From JAJRPT01 sp965661945 (GTDB lineage Bacteria > Bacteroidota > Ignavibacteria > Kapaibacteriales > UBA2268), in contig CBFIFP010000001.1 of NCBI GenBank assembly GCA_965661945.1, forward strand, positions 930,001 to 994,000: a stretch of 64,000 nucleotides of DNA. Reading direction: 5' to 3'. Shown piece by piece: positions 1 to 9,179 of the stretch. A program made the position numbers and the translations under genes. Each line of letters starts with the position of its first letter. Position 1 is the stretch's first letter. The notes under the pieces were generated by a model. That model was not told the DNA's origin, searched no databases, and saw only the letters and a list, made by a program, of their open reading frames with translations.

Positions 1-1
1 T

Positions 2-229
2 TATTCTACAGCAGTTGGTTTAGCACTTTTTGGATTAGATAGTGAAAATGAAAATGCTATGTATGAGATTAAATCAGAGCCAAAAGTTGAAGAGAAAACT
101 ACAATAGAGCAAAAACCTCAAATTGTAGATAGTAAGAAAACCGTAAAGGTTGAAGATAAAAAAAGTGAATCGTCAAAAGATAAACTATCTTTTACGAAAA
201 AAATAAAAGGATTTTTAGAACAATTATAA
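2..229 (+). CDS. ftsA: Cell division protein FtsA, C-terminal fragment
   Basis: The window opens inside a gene, and the last 75 codons are readable. They start with YSTAVGLALFG, which matches the end of the actin-like fold of FtsA, where a 'TAVGL' stretch is conserved. A charged, Lys/Glu-rich linker follows, and the protein ends in the short amphipathic helix KKIKGFLEQL, as expected for the FtsA membrane-targeting tail. FtsA tethers FtsZ filaments to the inner membrane and recruits later division proteins. The stop is 21 bases before ftsZ, the usual ftsA-ftsZ order. The N-terminal part lies outside the window. Confidence 0.85.
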   Translation, partial: YSTAVGLALFGLDSENENAMYEIKSEPKVEEKTTIEQKPQIVDSKKTVKVEDKKSESSKDKLSFTKKIKGFLEQL

Positions 230-250
230 TTTAAGTTAAGGGGAGTATTT

Positions 251-1471
251 ATGATTTCAATGGATACCAATTCAGAAAGTTCTTCCGGTGCTGTCATCAA
301 AGTCATCGGCGTTGGAGGCAGTGGAGGAAATGCTATCAATAATATGATAGAAAAAGGGCTAAATGGAGTGGAGTTTATCGCAGCAAATACAGATAGACAA
401 GCTCTCGAAAATAATTTAGCTCCTGTGAAGATACAATTAGGAAGAGAAACTACTAAAGGCTTAGGTGCTGGTGCAAATCCTGAAATAGGTAAGGCATCTT
501 TAGAGGAAAGTAGTGAAGAGGTAAAAGAAGCGCTTAAAGGTGCTGATATGGTTTTTGTTACTTGCGGAATGGGTGGCGGAACTGGTACTGGTTCTGCTCC
601 ATATATTGCAAAAATTGCTCTAGAACAAGATAGTCTTGTTGTTGGAATAGTTACAAAGCCGTTTAGCTTTGAAGGAAAAGTTAGAAATGGCGTTGCTGAC
701 AAATGGATTGAAGAATTTAGGAAATATGTTGATGCGCTGATTGTTATCCAAAATCAAAGATTACTTGAAATAATTGATAAAAATACAACTTTTAGAGATG
801 CATTTCTGAAAGTAGATGAAGTTTTATATAATGCGACAAGAGGAATTTCTGATATTATTGCAAACCCTGGCTTTATGAATGTAGATTTTGCTGATGTAAG
901 AACTATAATGAAAGGTATGGGAGATGCGTTAATGGGAATCGGTATTGCTTCTGGTGAAAATAGAGCAAAAGAAGCTACTCATAAAGCATTGAACTCTCCC
1001 CTTCTTGATGGTACAACTATAAATGGAGCAAAAGGATTACTTGTAAATATTACGGGTGGTCAGAATATGACTATGATGGAAATTGCCGAGGCAGTTGAAA
1101 TAGTTAATAATGCTGCTGGTGAAGATGTTAATTTGATTCAAGGTATTAATTATAGTGATGAACTACAAGATGAAATTATGATTACTATAGTTGCTACTGG
1201 ATTTAATAAAAGAGAAGAAAAAGAAGAATTAATTGAAGAAAAAGAAATTGAATTAACTCTCCCAAAGATTCCTAAAGAAACAATTTCTTCCAGAGCACCG
1301 GTGGGACCAAATGATTTAAAAATTTATGATACTCCTTCAGCAATAAGAAATAAAGTCCATCTTGGCGAGCAAAATACCGCTAGAATTAACAAGTTGTTTA
1401 ATACAAAATTTGATGCCGATACTAAAGAAATACAACAAACTCCTACTTTCATCCGAAAAATGATGGATTGA
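251..1471 (+). CDS. ftsZ: Cell division protein FtsZ
   Basis: Tubulin-like GTPase that polymerises into the cytokinetic ring. The 406-aa chain has the nucleotide-binding GVGGSGGNA near residues 20-28 and the tubulin signature GGGTGTGS at residues 108-115. A variable, Glu/Lys-rich linker follows from about residue 320. The protein ends in TPTFIRKMMD, a recognisable C-terminal conserved peptide (compare DIPAFLRK) that binds FtsA and other partners. The start is set by GGGGAG six bases upstream of ATG 251; the next in-frame ATG (residue 4) lacks this spacing. It is probably cotranscribed with ftsA and ends at a strong terminator about 65 bases downstream. Function is secure. Confidence 0.98.
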   Translation: MISMDTNSESSSGAVIKVIGVGGSGGNAINNMIEKGLNGVEFIAANTDRQALENNLAPVKIQLGRETTKGLGAGANPEIGKASLEESSEEVKEALKGADMVFVTCGMGGGTGTGSAPYIAKIALEQDSLVVGIVTKPFSFEGKVRNGVADKWIEEFRKYVDALIVIQNQRLLEIIDKNTTFRDAFLKVDEVLYNATRGISDIIANPGFMNVDFADVRTIMKGMGDALMGIGIASGENRAKEATHKALNSPLLDGTTINGAKGLLVNITGGQNMTMMEIAEAVEIVNNAAGEDVNLIQGINYSDELQDEIMITIVATGFNKREEKEELIEEKEIELTLPKIPKETISSRAPVGPNDLKIYDTPSAIRNKVHLGEQNTARINKLFNTKFDADTKEIQQTPTFIRKMMD

Positions 1472-1535
1472 TGTTTAGAGTAACTTTATTATTTAAAGTA
1501 CAACAAAAAATTTAGAAATTATTAAAGTCATTATG

Positions 1536-1559
1536 CCCGCAATATTGCGGGTTTTTTTT
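1536..1559 (+). terminator. Rho-independent terminator after ftsZ
   Basis: A perfect GC-rich inverted repeat, CCCGCAA then TTGCGGG (1536-1551), is followed by eight T residues. It is one of the most GC-rich short stretches in this AT-rich region and closes the ftsA-ftsZ unit. Confidence 0.92.
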
Positions 1560-1597
1560 CGTCAATACTTTTTTTATAAACTTTCAGGTAGTTTATT

Positions 1598-2272
1598 ATG
1601 AAAAACTTTGTACTAATATCTACAATAGTATTAATCTTATTAAATTTAAATTTATACTCTCAAGATGATTATTATGACGATGACGATTGGGAGCCAGAAT
1701 ATGCTTTAAATTCTGCTTCTTTATTCGGGCAATATAGTATGTTTATAGGAGATTTAGGTGCTCAATATAATGGTGGTTTAAGTGTTGGTGCGAGTTATGA
1801 ATATAGAGTTACAAGAGATATTGGAGTTGGTGGACTTTTAGAGTTTCAAAGGTGGAGTGATGTAAGAAATGCTAGTGCATCTCAAATTGGTGGTGTAGGG
1901 CAGACTCCTCAAAATGCTCCTAGAAATTATCTTGGAAATAATAAGGTGGGTTTAATTTTTAAGGGTTATATACCTACCGATGGCAGTTATGATATTTTTG
2001 CTGGAGGTATTTTATCTTATAATTTTGTTAATTATATTAATGATATTCCTATTGGAGGAACCACAGGTCAGACTGGTGGAACTCAAAGAGGAAATTACCA
2101 AAGATTTAGAAACCCTGATAATTCAGTAGGGATTGATGTTATAGGTGGTGTTAGGTATGGTTTTTATGAAGATATTAAATTAGATATGTCTTTAAGAATT
2201 GGTTGGCTTGGTTTATCTGGCGGTTCCACAATAATGTTTGGTGGTAATCTTGGATTAGTTTATGAATTTTAG
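1598..2272 (+). CDS. Putative outer-membrane beta-barrel protein
   Basis: An exported protein of 224 aa. Residues 1-21 form a signal peptide (Lys-Asn, a hydrophobic core, then LYSQ), so the mature chain would begin with Gln. Directly after it comes a strongly acidic stretch (DDYYDDDDWE). The rest is rich in Gly and aromatic residues with alternating hydrophobic strands, and it ends in LGLVYEF, a terminal aromatic typical of outer-membrane barrels. About eight strands would fit the length. It lies alone between two terminators, so it is likely monocistronic. The barrel domain of the TatD fusion protein (21756-22454) has the same signal peptide, acidic tract and barrel order. I do not recognise a specific function. 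Confidence 0.7.
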   Translation: MKNFVLISTIVLILLNLNLYSQDDYYDDDDWEPEYALNSASLFGQYSMFIGDLGAQYNGGLSVGASYEYRVTRDIGVGGLLEFQRWSDVRNASASQIGGVGQTPQNAPRNYLGNNKVGLIFKGYIPTDGSYDIFAGGILSYNFVNYINDIPIGGTTGQTGGTQRGNYQRFRNPDNSVGIDVIGGVRYGFYEDIKLDMSLRIGWLGLSGGSTIMFGGNLGLVYEF

Positions 2273-2331
2273 TTTTAAATACTTATAATTGCTTTTATTT
2301 ACTATTTATAATCTTATTTATAAAAATTATG

Positions 2332-2361
2332 AAAGGAATTCTCAAATAAGTTCCTTTTTTT
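2332..2361 (+). terminator. Probable Rho-independent terminator
   Basis: AAAGGAA (2332-2338) pairs with TTCCTTT (2351-2357) across a 12-base loop, and the right arm runs into a T tract. It lies about 60 bases after the beta-barrel gene. The stem is short, so this is moderately supported. Confidence 0.6.
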
Positions 2362-2521
2362 ATATTATATATATTATTATTAATATTTAAAAATAATTAT
2401 AAATATAAAAGCATTAAATTACTTACTTAAATACTCCTAGTTAGTGTTGTTCGAAATATTATTTTTATTTGTGTGAAAAACTTCTTAATTTTACAATTAT
2501 ATATTAATCAAATAAAATATT

Positions 2522-3889
2522 ATGAAAATATTTATTTTACTTTTTAGTTTAATGGGTTTTACTCTTAGTTCTCAGAGTTGGATACAAGTTCCAGAAATTG
2601 CTGACGATGTTTACGTACACTCTGTTTTTTATCCTAAAAATGATAATTCAAAAGTCATTGTGATTGCAGATTCAATTCCTATAGACAGAAGTGCAAAATC
2701 AATGTTTCCTTCTTATTTTGCATTATTAGAAGGCTATGGTTATTTTGAATCTAATGACGGAGGAAATACTTTCCCCAAGCAAAATTTGATGGATAATTTA
2801 ATAGTTTTGACAATAAATGAATCTAATGATGATGAAAATCTCTGGATATGCTCTGCAATTGAAAAAAATATTAGTAAAATTGGTTTTTCGAGTGACAAGG
2901 GTGTAACTTGGGATTTTCAATCAAGTGAGTGTTCATTAACTTCAAAAATATTAAACTTTGTTAATTTGCCTGATAAAATTTTGGCTGGAGCTGTTTCTAC
3001 AGGTTTTGGTATAGTTTCGAGCGATAATAATTTCTCTAATTGCCAAAGAAATGATACTGTAAATGTTTCTGTAAGGGATATAAGAGTTTTAGGAAATAGG
3101 TTGTATCTTGCTTCTGATGATAATGCAAAATCTGGAACATATTTTTCTAGTAATTTAGGCGATTTGTGGCGTAAAGACTCTCAGGGTTTAAATGGCTTAA
3201 GAATAAATACAATTTGTCCATCGCCAGCATATCAAATGTTTAATTATGTTCTTTGTGGTGCAGACAGAGTTTCTGGTGATTCTTATCAAGGGGCTGGAAT
3301 ATATGTCAGCACTGATAATGGTTCGTCTTGGAGATTGCAGGGAGCTAATAATGCTAAAGTTTATGATATTAAATATCATCCAAGATTTCCTTTATTTATG
3401 GCGGCGGCATGTGGAGAAGATGGCGTTTATATAAGTGCTGATGGTGGTATAACTTGGTCTCAATATAATGACGGACTTCCTGAAAATTATGATGTAAGGT
3501 TTGTTTCTATCCCTGATAAGGATTTTAATAGTGGATATGAAGTTTATCTTGGTGTTAATGGAAGGGGACTTTGGAAGTCAGTTGGTATTAGCCCAGAATT
3601 AGTTTCAGTTGAGAATAATGATGGTTTAGATAACGATTATAAATCGCTTACAGTTGGACCTAATCCATTTAACGATATGATTGACATTTATTTCAATTCA
3701 ATGAAATCAGAATCTGCAAATATTAGTATTATTGATTTAAGAGGAGAAATTTTGGTTGAAAAAGAGCATTTTTTAACTGTTGGTGTAAACAATATAAATT
3801 TAAATAACTTAAAATTTTCATCTGGAATTTATTTTGTTTCCATTAAAACAAGTTATGGTATATTTAATTCTAAAGTGATTAAGAAATAA
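2522..3889 (+). CDS. Secreted beta-propeller protein with T9SS sorting domain
   Basis: A surface or secreted protein of 455 aa. It has a signal peptide ending LSSQ at about residue 18. A central region of BNR/VPS10-type repeats follows, with recurring 'S.D.G.SW' motifs such as SSDKGVTWDF, STDNGSSWRL and SADGGITWSQ; these form beta-propeller blades. The final 80 residues begin with VGPNPFND, continue through 'ISIIDLRGEIL' and 'NNLKFSSGIYFVSI', and end in basic residues. That is the type A C-terminal sorting domain used by type IX secretion and then removed or anchored at the cell surface. The substrate or ligand of the propeller cannot be told. It is a single gene, ending at a bidirectional terminator. 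Confidence 0.8.
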   Translation: MKIFILLFSLMGFTLSSQSWIQVPEIADDVYVHSVFYPKNDNSKVIVIADSIPIDRSAKSMFPSYFALLEGYGYFESNDGGNTFPKQNLMDNLIVLTINESNDDENLWICSAIEKNISKIGFSSDKGVTWDFQSSECSLTSKILNFVNLPDKILAGAVSTGFGIVSSDNNFSNCQRNDTVNVSVRDIRVLGNRLYLASDDNAKSGTYFSSNLGDLWRKDSQGLNGLRINTICPSPAYQMFNYVLCGADRVSGDSYQGAGIYVSTDNGSSWRLQGANNAKVYDIKYHPRFPLFMAAACGEDGVYISADGGITWSQYNDGLPENYDVRFVSIPDKDFNSGYEVYLGVNGRGLWKSVGISPELVSVENNDGLDNDYKSLTVGPNPFNDMIDIYFNSMKSESANISIIDLRGEILVEKEHFLTVGVNNINLNNLKFSSGIYFVSIKTSYGIFNSKVIKK

Positions 3890-3926
3890 AATCTAGAATA
3901 ATAATTATTATTCTAGATTCTTTTTT
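3890..3926. terminator. Bidirectional terminator between convergent genes
   Basis: Positions 3890-3919 are a perfect 30-base palindrome (two 15-base arms) followed by six T on the plus strand. On the minus strand the arm is followed by a shorter, interrupted T stretch. It sits exactly between the convergent stop codons, and its right arm overlaps the last codons of lpxD, so it can serve both genes. Confidence 0.8.
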
Positions 3927-4879
3927 AAGTTACTTATATCACGAGCTAATTTTGGAAGATTATTAATAACTGCCTCTATCTTGAAAGCATCTAATCTTGG
4001 TTTGGCTGGTGTTCCGAAGTATATGCCTTTTTTTGTGATTGATTTTGAAATGCCGGATTGTGCAATAATAGTAACATCATCAGCAATTTCAAGATGTCCA
4101 GCAGACCCAACTTGTCCACCCATTCTAACTCTTTTACCTAATTTTGCGCTTCCGGAAATACCAACTTGAGATGCAAATGCGCTGTTTTCTCCAACAATTA
4201 CATTATGGGCTATTTGCACTAAATTGTCAATTTTTACTCCATCTCCAATTATTGTGCTTCCTACTAACGCTCTATCAATACAGGTATTCACTCCAATTTC
4301 AACATTGTTACCAATGATTACATTGCCTAACTGTGGTATTTTTGTGTAGGAACCGTCAGGGTTATCTAAATATCCAAATCCATCTGATCCAATAACAGCG
4401 CCAGGGTGAATTATAACATTATTTCCAATTTTTGTATTGTTTTTAATAACTACGTTTTGATGAATAAAGCAATTCTCCCCTATTTCAACATCTTCTTCAA
4501 TTATTACATTTTCTAAGATTGTAGGTTTTAATCCTATTTTAGAGTTAGGATTAATAATAGCTTTTTCACTTATTCCATTTTTAGTATTATAATTATCGTT
4601 TAAATAAATTAATAGTTGGGCAAAAGCAAAGTAAGGATTTTTGTGCTTTATAATTGCTTGATTTTTAGCTATTTTTACATCAATATCTGAATAAGCAATA
4701 GTAAGTCCAGCTTTATTTTCAGTTATGTATTTTTTATATTCACTATTACTGCAGAAAGTTATATCGTTTTCAGTAGCAAATTCAATTCTTTGTAGATTTG
4801 AAAAATAAAGATTAGGCGAACCAATTAGTTCGCCATTTATTAAATTTGCAATTTCTTTTGAAGACATTGAGAATCTCAA
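3908..4879 (-). CDS. lpxD: UDP-3-O-acylglucosamine N-acyltransferase
   Basis: Third step of lipid A synthesis: transfers a hydroxyacyl chain from acyl carrier protein to the amine of UDP-3-O-acyl-glucosamine, in the cytoplasm. The 323-aa protein has the N-terminal uridine-binding domain (1-105), including KNPYFAFAQLL. A left-handed parallel beta-helix of hexapeptide repeats follows (about 108-280), then a short C-terminal helix. The catalytic His is in VQIAHNVIVG (His225). The start is a TTG: GGAG lies seven bases before it, and the resulting N-terminus matches the family length. The first ATG, 12 bases inside, has a poorer site. It follows the larger OmpH-like gene by three bases, a conserved Bacteroidota arrangement. 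Confidence 0.95.
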   Translation of the reverse strand: MRFSMSSKEIANLINGELIGSPNLYFSNLQRIEFATENDITFCSNSEYKKYITENKAGLTIAYSDIDVKIAKNQAIIKHKNPYFAFAQLLIYLNDNYNTKNGISEKAIINPNSKIGLKPTILENVIIEEDVEIGENCFIHQNVVIKNNTKIGNNVIIHPGAVIGSDGFGYLDNPDGSYTKIPQLGNVIIGNNVEIGVNTCIDRALVGSTIIGDGVKIDNLVQIAHNVIVGENSAFASQVGISGSAKLGKRVRMGGQVGSAGHLEIADDVTIIAQSGISKSITKKGIYFGTPAKPRLDAFKIEAVINNLPKLARDISNLKKNLE

Positions 4880-4882
4880 TTA

Positions 4883-5704
4883 TCATCTCCTTCTTTTACG
4901 TGGTTTGTTATCTTCTTCTTCCGGTTCATTATTTTTTTCGTTATTGATTTCTTTATTATTCTCATCTTTATCCGTAGAAGTAGGTTTAGCTGGGTCAGTT
5001 TGATTTTTATCATTGCCCGCAGGATTAATATCTCCAGGTTTTAAATCTGTTGGCTGAGGTGTTGGAGTATCGTTTTCATCTCTATTCCGAGAACGAGTGC
5101 GAGAATCACTTCTACCTCTTCTGCCTTGAGGAGTTTTTGAAGTTTTTTGTTGATTTCTTGGGTCAGCATCAATTTTCTTTTGTAAATCTCTTTGAAGCTG
5201 CGAAATATCATAACCAAGTTTTTCTAAAACTTTTAAGGTCATATCATACTTGTAATTAACATAAGGAATTGGTTGCAGACTTTTATCAAAGATAAAATCA
5301 AACCCTTGTTCTACAGCTACCTCTTGAGTAGCAGCGAATATTTTTTGCTCAATAGGTTCCCATACTGATTTCACTAATTCGTCATATTTACCACCTGACT
5401 CATAGTGAGTTTTAGCAAAAGAATTTCTTTCTCTTTTAAGCATAGAGAGTTGGGCATTCTTATCTTTTAATTCCTGGTCTGTCCAGATTAATCTATTTTG
5501 CTTAATTTCAAGTTCAATATTGTCAATTTTAATTTGATAATTTTCATATTCTCTTTTCCATTGCTCAACACTAGATTGTATTCTTTGGTCGGCTCTTTTT
5601 CCTTCTGGGAACTTTTCTCTGATTAAATCAGAATCAATAAAAGCAATCCTTTGAGCTGATGCCAAGATTGGAATAAGAAGTAATATGTAAATTATGTATT
5701 TCAA
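4883..5704 (-). CDS. OmpH/Skp-family periplasmic chaperone with long charged tail
   Basis: Periplasmic holdase family that keeps unfolded outer-membrane proteins soluble. The signal peptide ends ASAQ (residue 18). An Skp-like core follows (19-175), with RIAFIDSDLI as the first strand and then the long coiled-coil tentacles. Unusually, about 95 further residues are low-complexity and disordered: first basic (SKTPQGRRGRSDSRTRSR), then Asp/Asn/Pro-rich, ending in KPRKRRR. Skp itself is only about 160 aa. Translation must start at a TTG touching the stop of the preceding OmpH gene (TAA-TTG), because no other start keeps the signal peptide. It is cotranscribed with the smaller paralogue and lpxD. 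Confidence 0.88.
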   Translation of the reverse strand: MKYIIYILLLIPILASAQRIAFIDSDLIREKFPEGKRADQRIQSSVEQWKREYENYQIKIDNIELEIKQNRLIWTDQELKDKNAQLSMLKRERNSFAKTHYESGGKYDELVKSVWEPIEQKIFAATQEVAVEQGFDFIFDKSLQPIPYVNYKYDMTLKVLEKLGYDISQLQRDLQKKIDADPRNQQKTSKTPQGRRGRSDSRTRSRNRDENDTPTPQPTDLKPGDINPAGNDKNQTDPAKPTSTDKDENNKEINNEKNNEPEEEDNKPRKRRR

Positions 5705-6217
5705 TTATTTTCCGCGTTTTAATTGGTCTAGTACTTTAAAAGTAATTTCCAGATTTTCTTCTGCATATAGAACTGCAGGATTTCCTTTATCTAGAACAAC
5801 ACTAAGACCTTCATCTTTAGCAACTTTAGCAATTGCTACTTCAATTTTTTCTCTGATAGGAGCAAGGAATTCCATACGTTTTACCATAATTTCACCTTGT
5901 TGTCCTAATTTTTCTTGGTAATATTGTTGAAGAGCCATTTGTTGAGTTTGTAAATCTTGTTCAGTTGCTTGTTGTTGCTCAATAGCCATCATAGATTTTT
6001 GTTTTTGATAAGTAGCAAATTCTTGCTCTAATTGAGATTGCATTTGTTGAATCGTATCTTGATATCTTTTTCCTAAGTCAGTTAACATTTTCTCTGCTTC
6101 TTTTGCTTCAGCAAGATTTTGACCGATTTCATCAATATCAACAATACCTACTTTTAATTGGGCACTTAAACTTAGAGACGTTACAAAAAACACCATTAAT
6201 ACTAAAATCTGTTTCAT
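5705..6217 (-). CDS. OmpH/Skp-family periplasmic chaperone
   Basis: A standard-length Skp/OmpH protein of 170 aa, the likely first gene of the ompH-ompH-lpxD operon. The signal peptide ends SLSAQ at residue 19. The first core strand is LKVGIVDIDEI, then a Gln-rich helical hairpin (about 50-120), and the closing strands include LSVVLDKGNPAVLY. It is predicted to bind unfolded beta-barrel proteins on their way to the BAM complex. In many Bacteroidota bamA sits immediately upstream; here the upstream gene is instead a large surface protein. Confidence 0.92.
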   Translation of the reverse strand: MKQILVLMVFFVTSLSLSAQLKVGIVDIDEIGQNLAEAKEAEKMLTDLGKRYQDTIQQMQSQLEQEFATYQKQKSMMAIEQQQATEQDLQTQQMALQQYYQEKLGQQGEIMVKRMEFLAPIREKIEVAIAKVAKDEGLSVVLDKGNPAVLYAEENLEITFKVLDQLKRGK

Positions 6218-6291
6218 ATTTTTCCTAAAATGTTCAAAAAAAAATGCAATTTACGAAATTATATCTTTATTACGAATATTAACTTTATTTG

Positions 6292-9042
6292 TTATATCAA
6301 TACCTTTTTGAAGTAAATATTTTTTTGATCTAAGATAATTAAAATTAGTATTTTATTTTTGTATTGAGTTAAACTAATTTTATTATTTTTAAATAAACTA
6401 GACTCGTTAAAAATTATTTTTCCATTTAAATCAATAATTTTAATAGTAGCATCATTTGTGAATTTTGTTTGATTAAAAGTAATTATGTCATTTTCTTGAC
6501 TTATATAGTCATCTGGGATTTTATTTACAGACGAATTATCTTGATAAACTATGAATTGAAGATTGAGTATGTTTTCAGATTCGTTTATTTGAGCATTTGA
6601 ATTTAAAGGAAAATTATATTCATAGAATCCTTCAGTTATTCCCTCTATCTGAATGGCATCAGAAAGCGAAATTGAAGCATTTATTTCTATGGTTTTACTG
6701 CTTTTTAATTGATAATCTTTATCTAATTCAAAGTCATTTATAAACGTTATATTATTTGGGATTACTTTCAAACCACTACCATCTGTTATGTTTTCTTTGT
6801 CAATTCCTGTGATTTTTAATTCATAAGTTCCAATATTCTCTATAGTAAATGATTGATAATTTAACATCTTACTTTTATTTTCTTCTACTGAGTCTATTTC
6901 TTGGTTGAAACCCACTAATATTTTAGCAATTCCACCTTGACCAATTAAAACCACAGAAAAAGTATCTCTTTTTGTTTCAATTATAAATTCACCATAATCT
7001 ACTTTTCCATAATTTTCTATTTCCTCTAATTCTGTGTATTCGATTTGAGGATTGTAATTAAGATTAAATGAAACTGTTTGCAATGAATCTATTTCTAAAG
7101 GCAAAACTATATCTGAATTAAATTCAAAATGCTCGCTATTTGTGTAAATATTAACTATTTCCGTTGTTGTATTTGAATGTGAAGTTATTTCTATATTAAA
7201 TTCTGATGTTTTGGTAATTTCTACTAAACCAAAATCAATAAAATCTACTGAGGCAACTAATGAATCTTTCGGAATAAGTACTTCTTTTTCTATAAATAGC
7301 AAACCGAAGTCATATTCGAATAAATTATTTGCATTATCAAAAGCATAAAATTTATATGAAGTTTTTTCTTTTGGAGTAAACTCAAATTCAATTATTTCTA
7401 TATTTGATGAGTAATTTGAAACGTCTTTTTGAAATACAATTTCTTCATTTTCTTCATCAGTTCCGATTAGGTAACATCCGTAAAGTCCTGTTTCAAAATC
7501 TTGAATTATCATATTCAAATAATAATTATCTTCATTTCTTATTGTATCAAGTTGAATAATCTTTGGATTTGCATTATCACTACTATTTATTTTCCAAAAC
7601 CTTTCAATTGAATTACTCGCAAATGTTTTATTTATTCCTTCAAGAGAATAACTGTAAATAAATGTATTATGTCCCTTTTCAGAATATACTTCTCCTTCAA
7701 AGTTTTCAATAAATTCTTCTAAAAACTCATATTCACTGTCATATCTTTTAGTATTATTATAATATTCATTTAATTGAAACCAAGTCTCGGAGCCATATTC
7801 TTTAAAATGTATATCATTTGATAATCTTTGATTTTCAGAAGGTAAGATTAATTTTTGTTTATTTGAATTTTTGAGGGCTATAATATTTGGGATTATTACA
7901 TTTGAATGCTTTGTATAAAAATTTGTTGGCAAAAGATGAACCAAAGATGCTTTCATGTTTGATTGATTATCTTCTGTTTGACCAGTATTCAAATATGATA
8001 TACCTATTGGCTTGTTTGAAGTTATTACAGAAATCTTCTTCTTTGTTGATTTATCATTTACTCTTATCTCATCCCAACTATTTCCTTTCATTCCGGGAGT
8101 TGAATTGCTTAATGAAAGAACTTCAGCTCCGTTTTCGTAAACTTTTGTGCCATTTTCTATTGCATAAATTCTTAAAACACCAGGATATTGTCTTTCTGAA
8201 ATACTTGGTATATAATATTTATTGCCAAAAGAAGTTGTTGGTAAATTACTTTCTATTATATAATTACAAGGATTAACATCCACAGGAATATTTGCACAGT
8301 AATGCCCGCTTATAACATTAATTTTTAGTCTCGAACTTATTCTTGTTCCTGATAATTCCGTTGAATTATTTTTAAAATTGCATAATTGTAGTACATCGCC
8401 TTTGTTCATATTAACTTTAATTGTATCTCCAAAATAATAATTATTATTAGATAAATATATACTGGCGTTTGAGTTACCACCAACAATTATTGTAACTTCA
8501 TTCTCATCTTCTGCAGAGGTAACAGTTGCTATTGGAGATAAACTTCCCGTTTGAAACGGTCTGCCTTCGTAACTTTGAATAATATAATCATTTCCAAGGA
8601 CACCATTTGGATATATTTGAGTTAACTCTCCTAAATCAGAATCAGATTTAAAACTTAAAAATACTTTTACCGGCATTGAAGAATTAATCTCAAGAGCTTT
8701 ATCTTGGTGAAATGATGAGTTTTTACTTAAAAATTGACTAATACTTATAACTTCAGGAGTTACTGCTTCAAGTGGGACAATCACACTGCTTTTTTCGTAA
8801 GCATTTATATTTAAACTTGTGGTAAAACTTCCACCAGTAATATTTATTTCGGCATTAAATTCTGAGAAAAAATAAATCTCAACTACTTCATTGAGATTAT
8901 TATAATAAGGAGATGGAATGGAAAATATAAAATTAGTCCCATAAGCAGATGGTCCATATTTATCTTTAAATGTTTTTTCAAATTGAGAGTATAAATTATT
9001 AGAAATCAATAAATAAATTAATATAATTAAAACTAATTTCAT
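6292..9042 (-). CDS. Large secreted protein, IgGFc-binding-like N-terminus, T9SS sorting domain
   Basis: A 916-aa exported protein. The signal peptide ends LYSQ (residue 20). The first 450 or so residues resemble the IgGFc-binding N-terminal family by their pattern: 'YGTNFIFSIPSPY', repeated references to short beta-strand segments, and 'VSGHYCANIPVDV'. This assignment is by eye. Further on are immunoglobulin-like or anchor-D like segments, for example VDFIDFGLVEI near residue 600. The last 75 residues look like a degenerate T9SS type A sorting domain (ATIKIIDLNGKIIF, then a strand-rich end with KKVLI). It is probably attached to the cell surface and may act in adhesion; that role is inferred. 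It ends 74 bases before the OmpH operon. Confidence 0.65.
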   Translation of the reverse strand: MKLVLIILIYLLISNNLYSQFEKTFKDKYGPSAYGTNFIFSIPSPYYNNLNEVVEIYFFSEFNAEINITGGSFTTSLNINAYEKSSVIVPLEAVTPEVISISQFLSKNSSFHQDKALEINSSMPVKVFLSFKSDSDLGELTQIYPNGVLGNDYIIQSYEGRPFQTGSLSPIATVTSAEDENEVTIIVGGNSNASIYLSNNNYYFGDTIKVNMNKGDVLQLCNFKNNSTELSGTRISSRLKINVISGHYCANIPVDVNPCNYIIESNLPTTSFGNKYYIPSISERQYPGVLRIYAIENGTKVYENGAEVLSLSNSTPGMKGNSWDEIRVNDKSTKKKISVITSNKPIGISYLNTGQTEDNQSNMKASLVHLLPTNFYTKHSNVIIPNIIALKNSNKQKLILPSENQRLSNDIHFKEYGSETWFQLNEYYNNTKRYDSEYEFLEEFIENFEGEVYSEKGHNTFIYSYSLEGINKTFASNSIERFWKINSSDNANPKIIQLDTIRNEDNYYLNMIIQDFETGLYGCYLIGTDEENEEIVFQKDVSNYSSNIEIIEFEFTPKEKTSYKFYAFDNANNLFEYDFGLLFIEKEVLIPKDSLVASVDFIDFGLVEITKTSEFNIEITSHSNTTTEIVNIYTNSEHFEFNSDIVLPLEIDSLQTVSFNLNYNPQIEYTELEEIENYGKVDYGEFIIETKRDTFSVVLIGQGGIAKILVGFNQEIDSVEENKSKMLNYQSFTIENIGTYELKITGIDKENITDGSGLKVIPNNITFINDFELDKDYQLKSSKTIEINASISLSDAIQIEGITEGFYEYNFPLNSNAQINESENILNLQFIVYQDNSSVNKIPDDYISQENDIITFNQTKFTNDATIKIIDLNGKIIFNESSLFKNNKISLTQYKNKILILIILDQKNIYFKKVLI

Positions 9043-9179
9043 ATTTTAACCCCATATTTGTAATTTCAAGTTTTTAAAATTAGAAAAATAGTTTTTATAA
9101 TCCAAATTTTTAATGGGTTAAATTGTATCTTTTATTTTAATACTCAAACTGAAGTATGATATATATTTATTGTGTGAAT

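Noticed and set aside
118..702. A 194-aa open frame opposite ftsA/ftsZ
   Set aside because: It has no start signal, runs antisense through a secure gene and has an unnatural Pro/Ser/Phe composition.
3246..3434. A 62-aa open frame inside the propeller gene
   Set aside because: It is entirely within a well-supported gene in another frame and lacks a ribosome-binding site.
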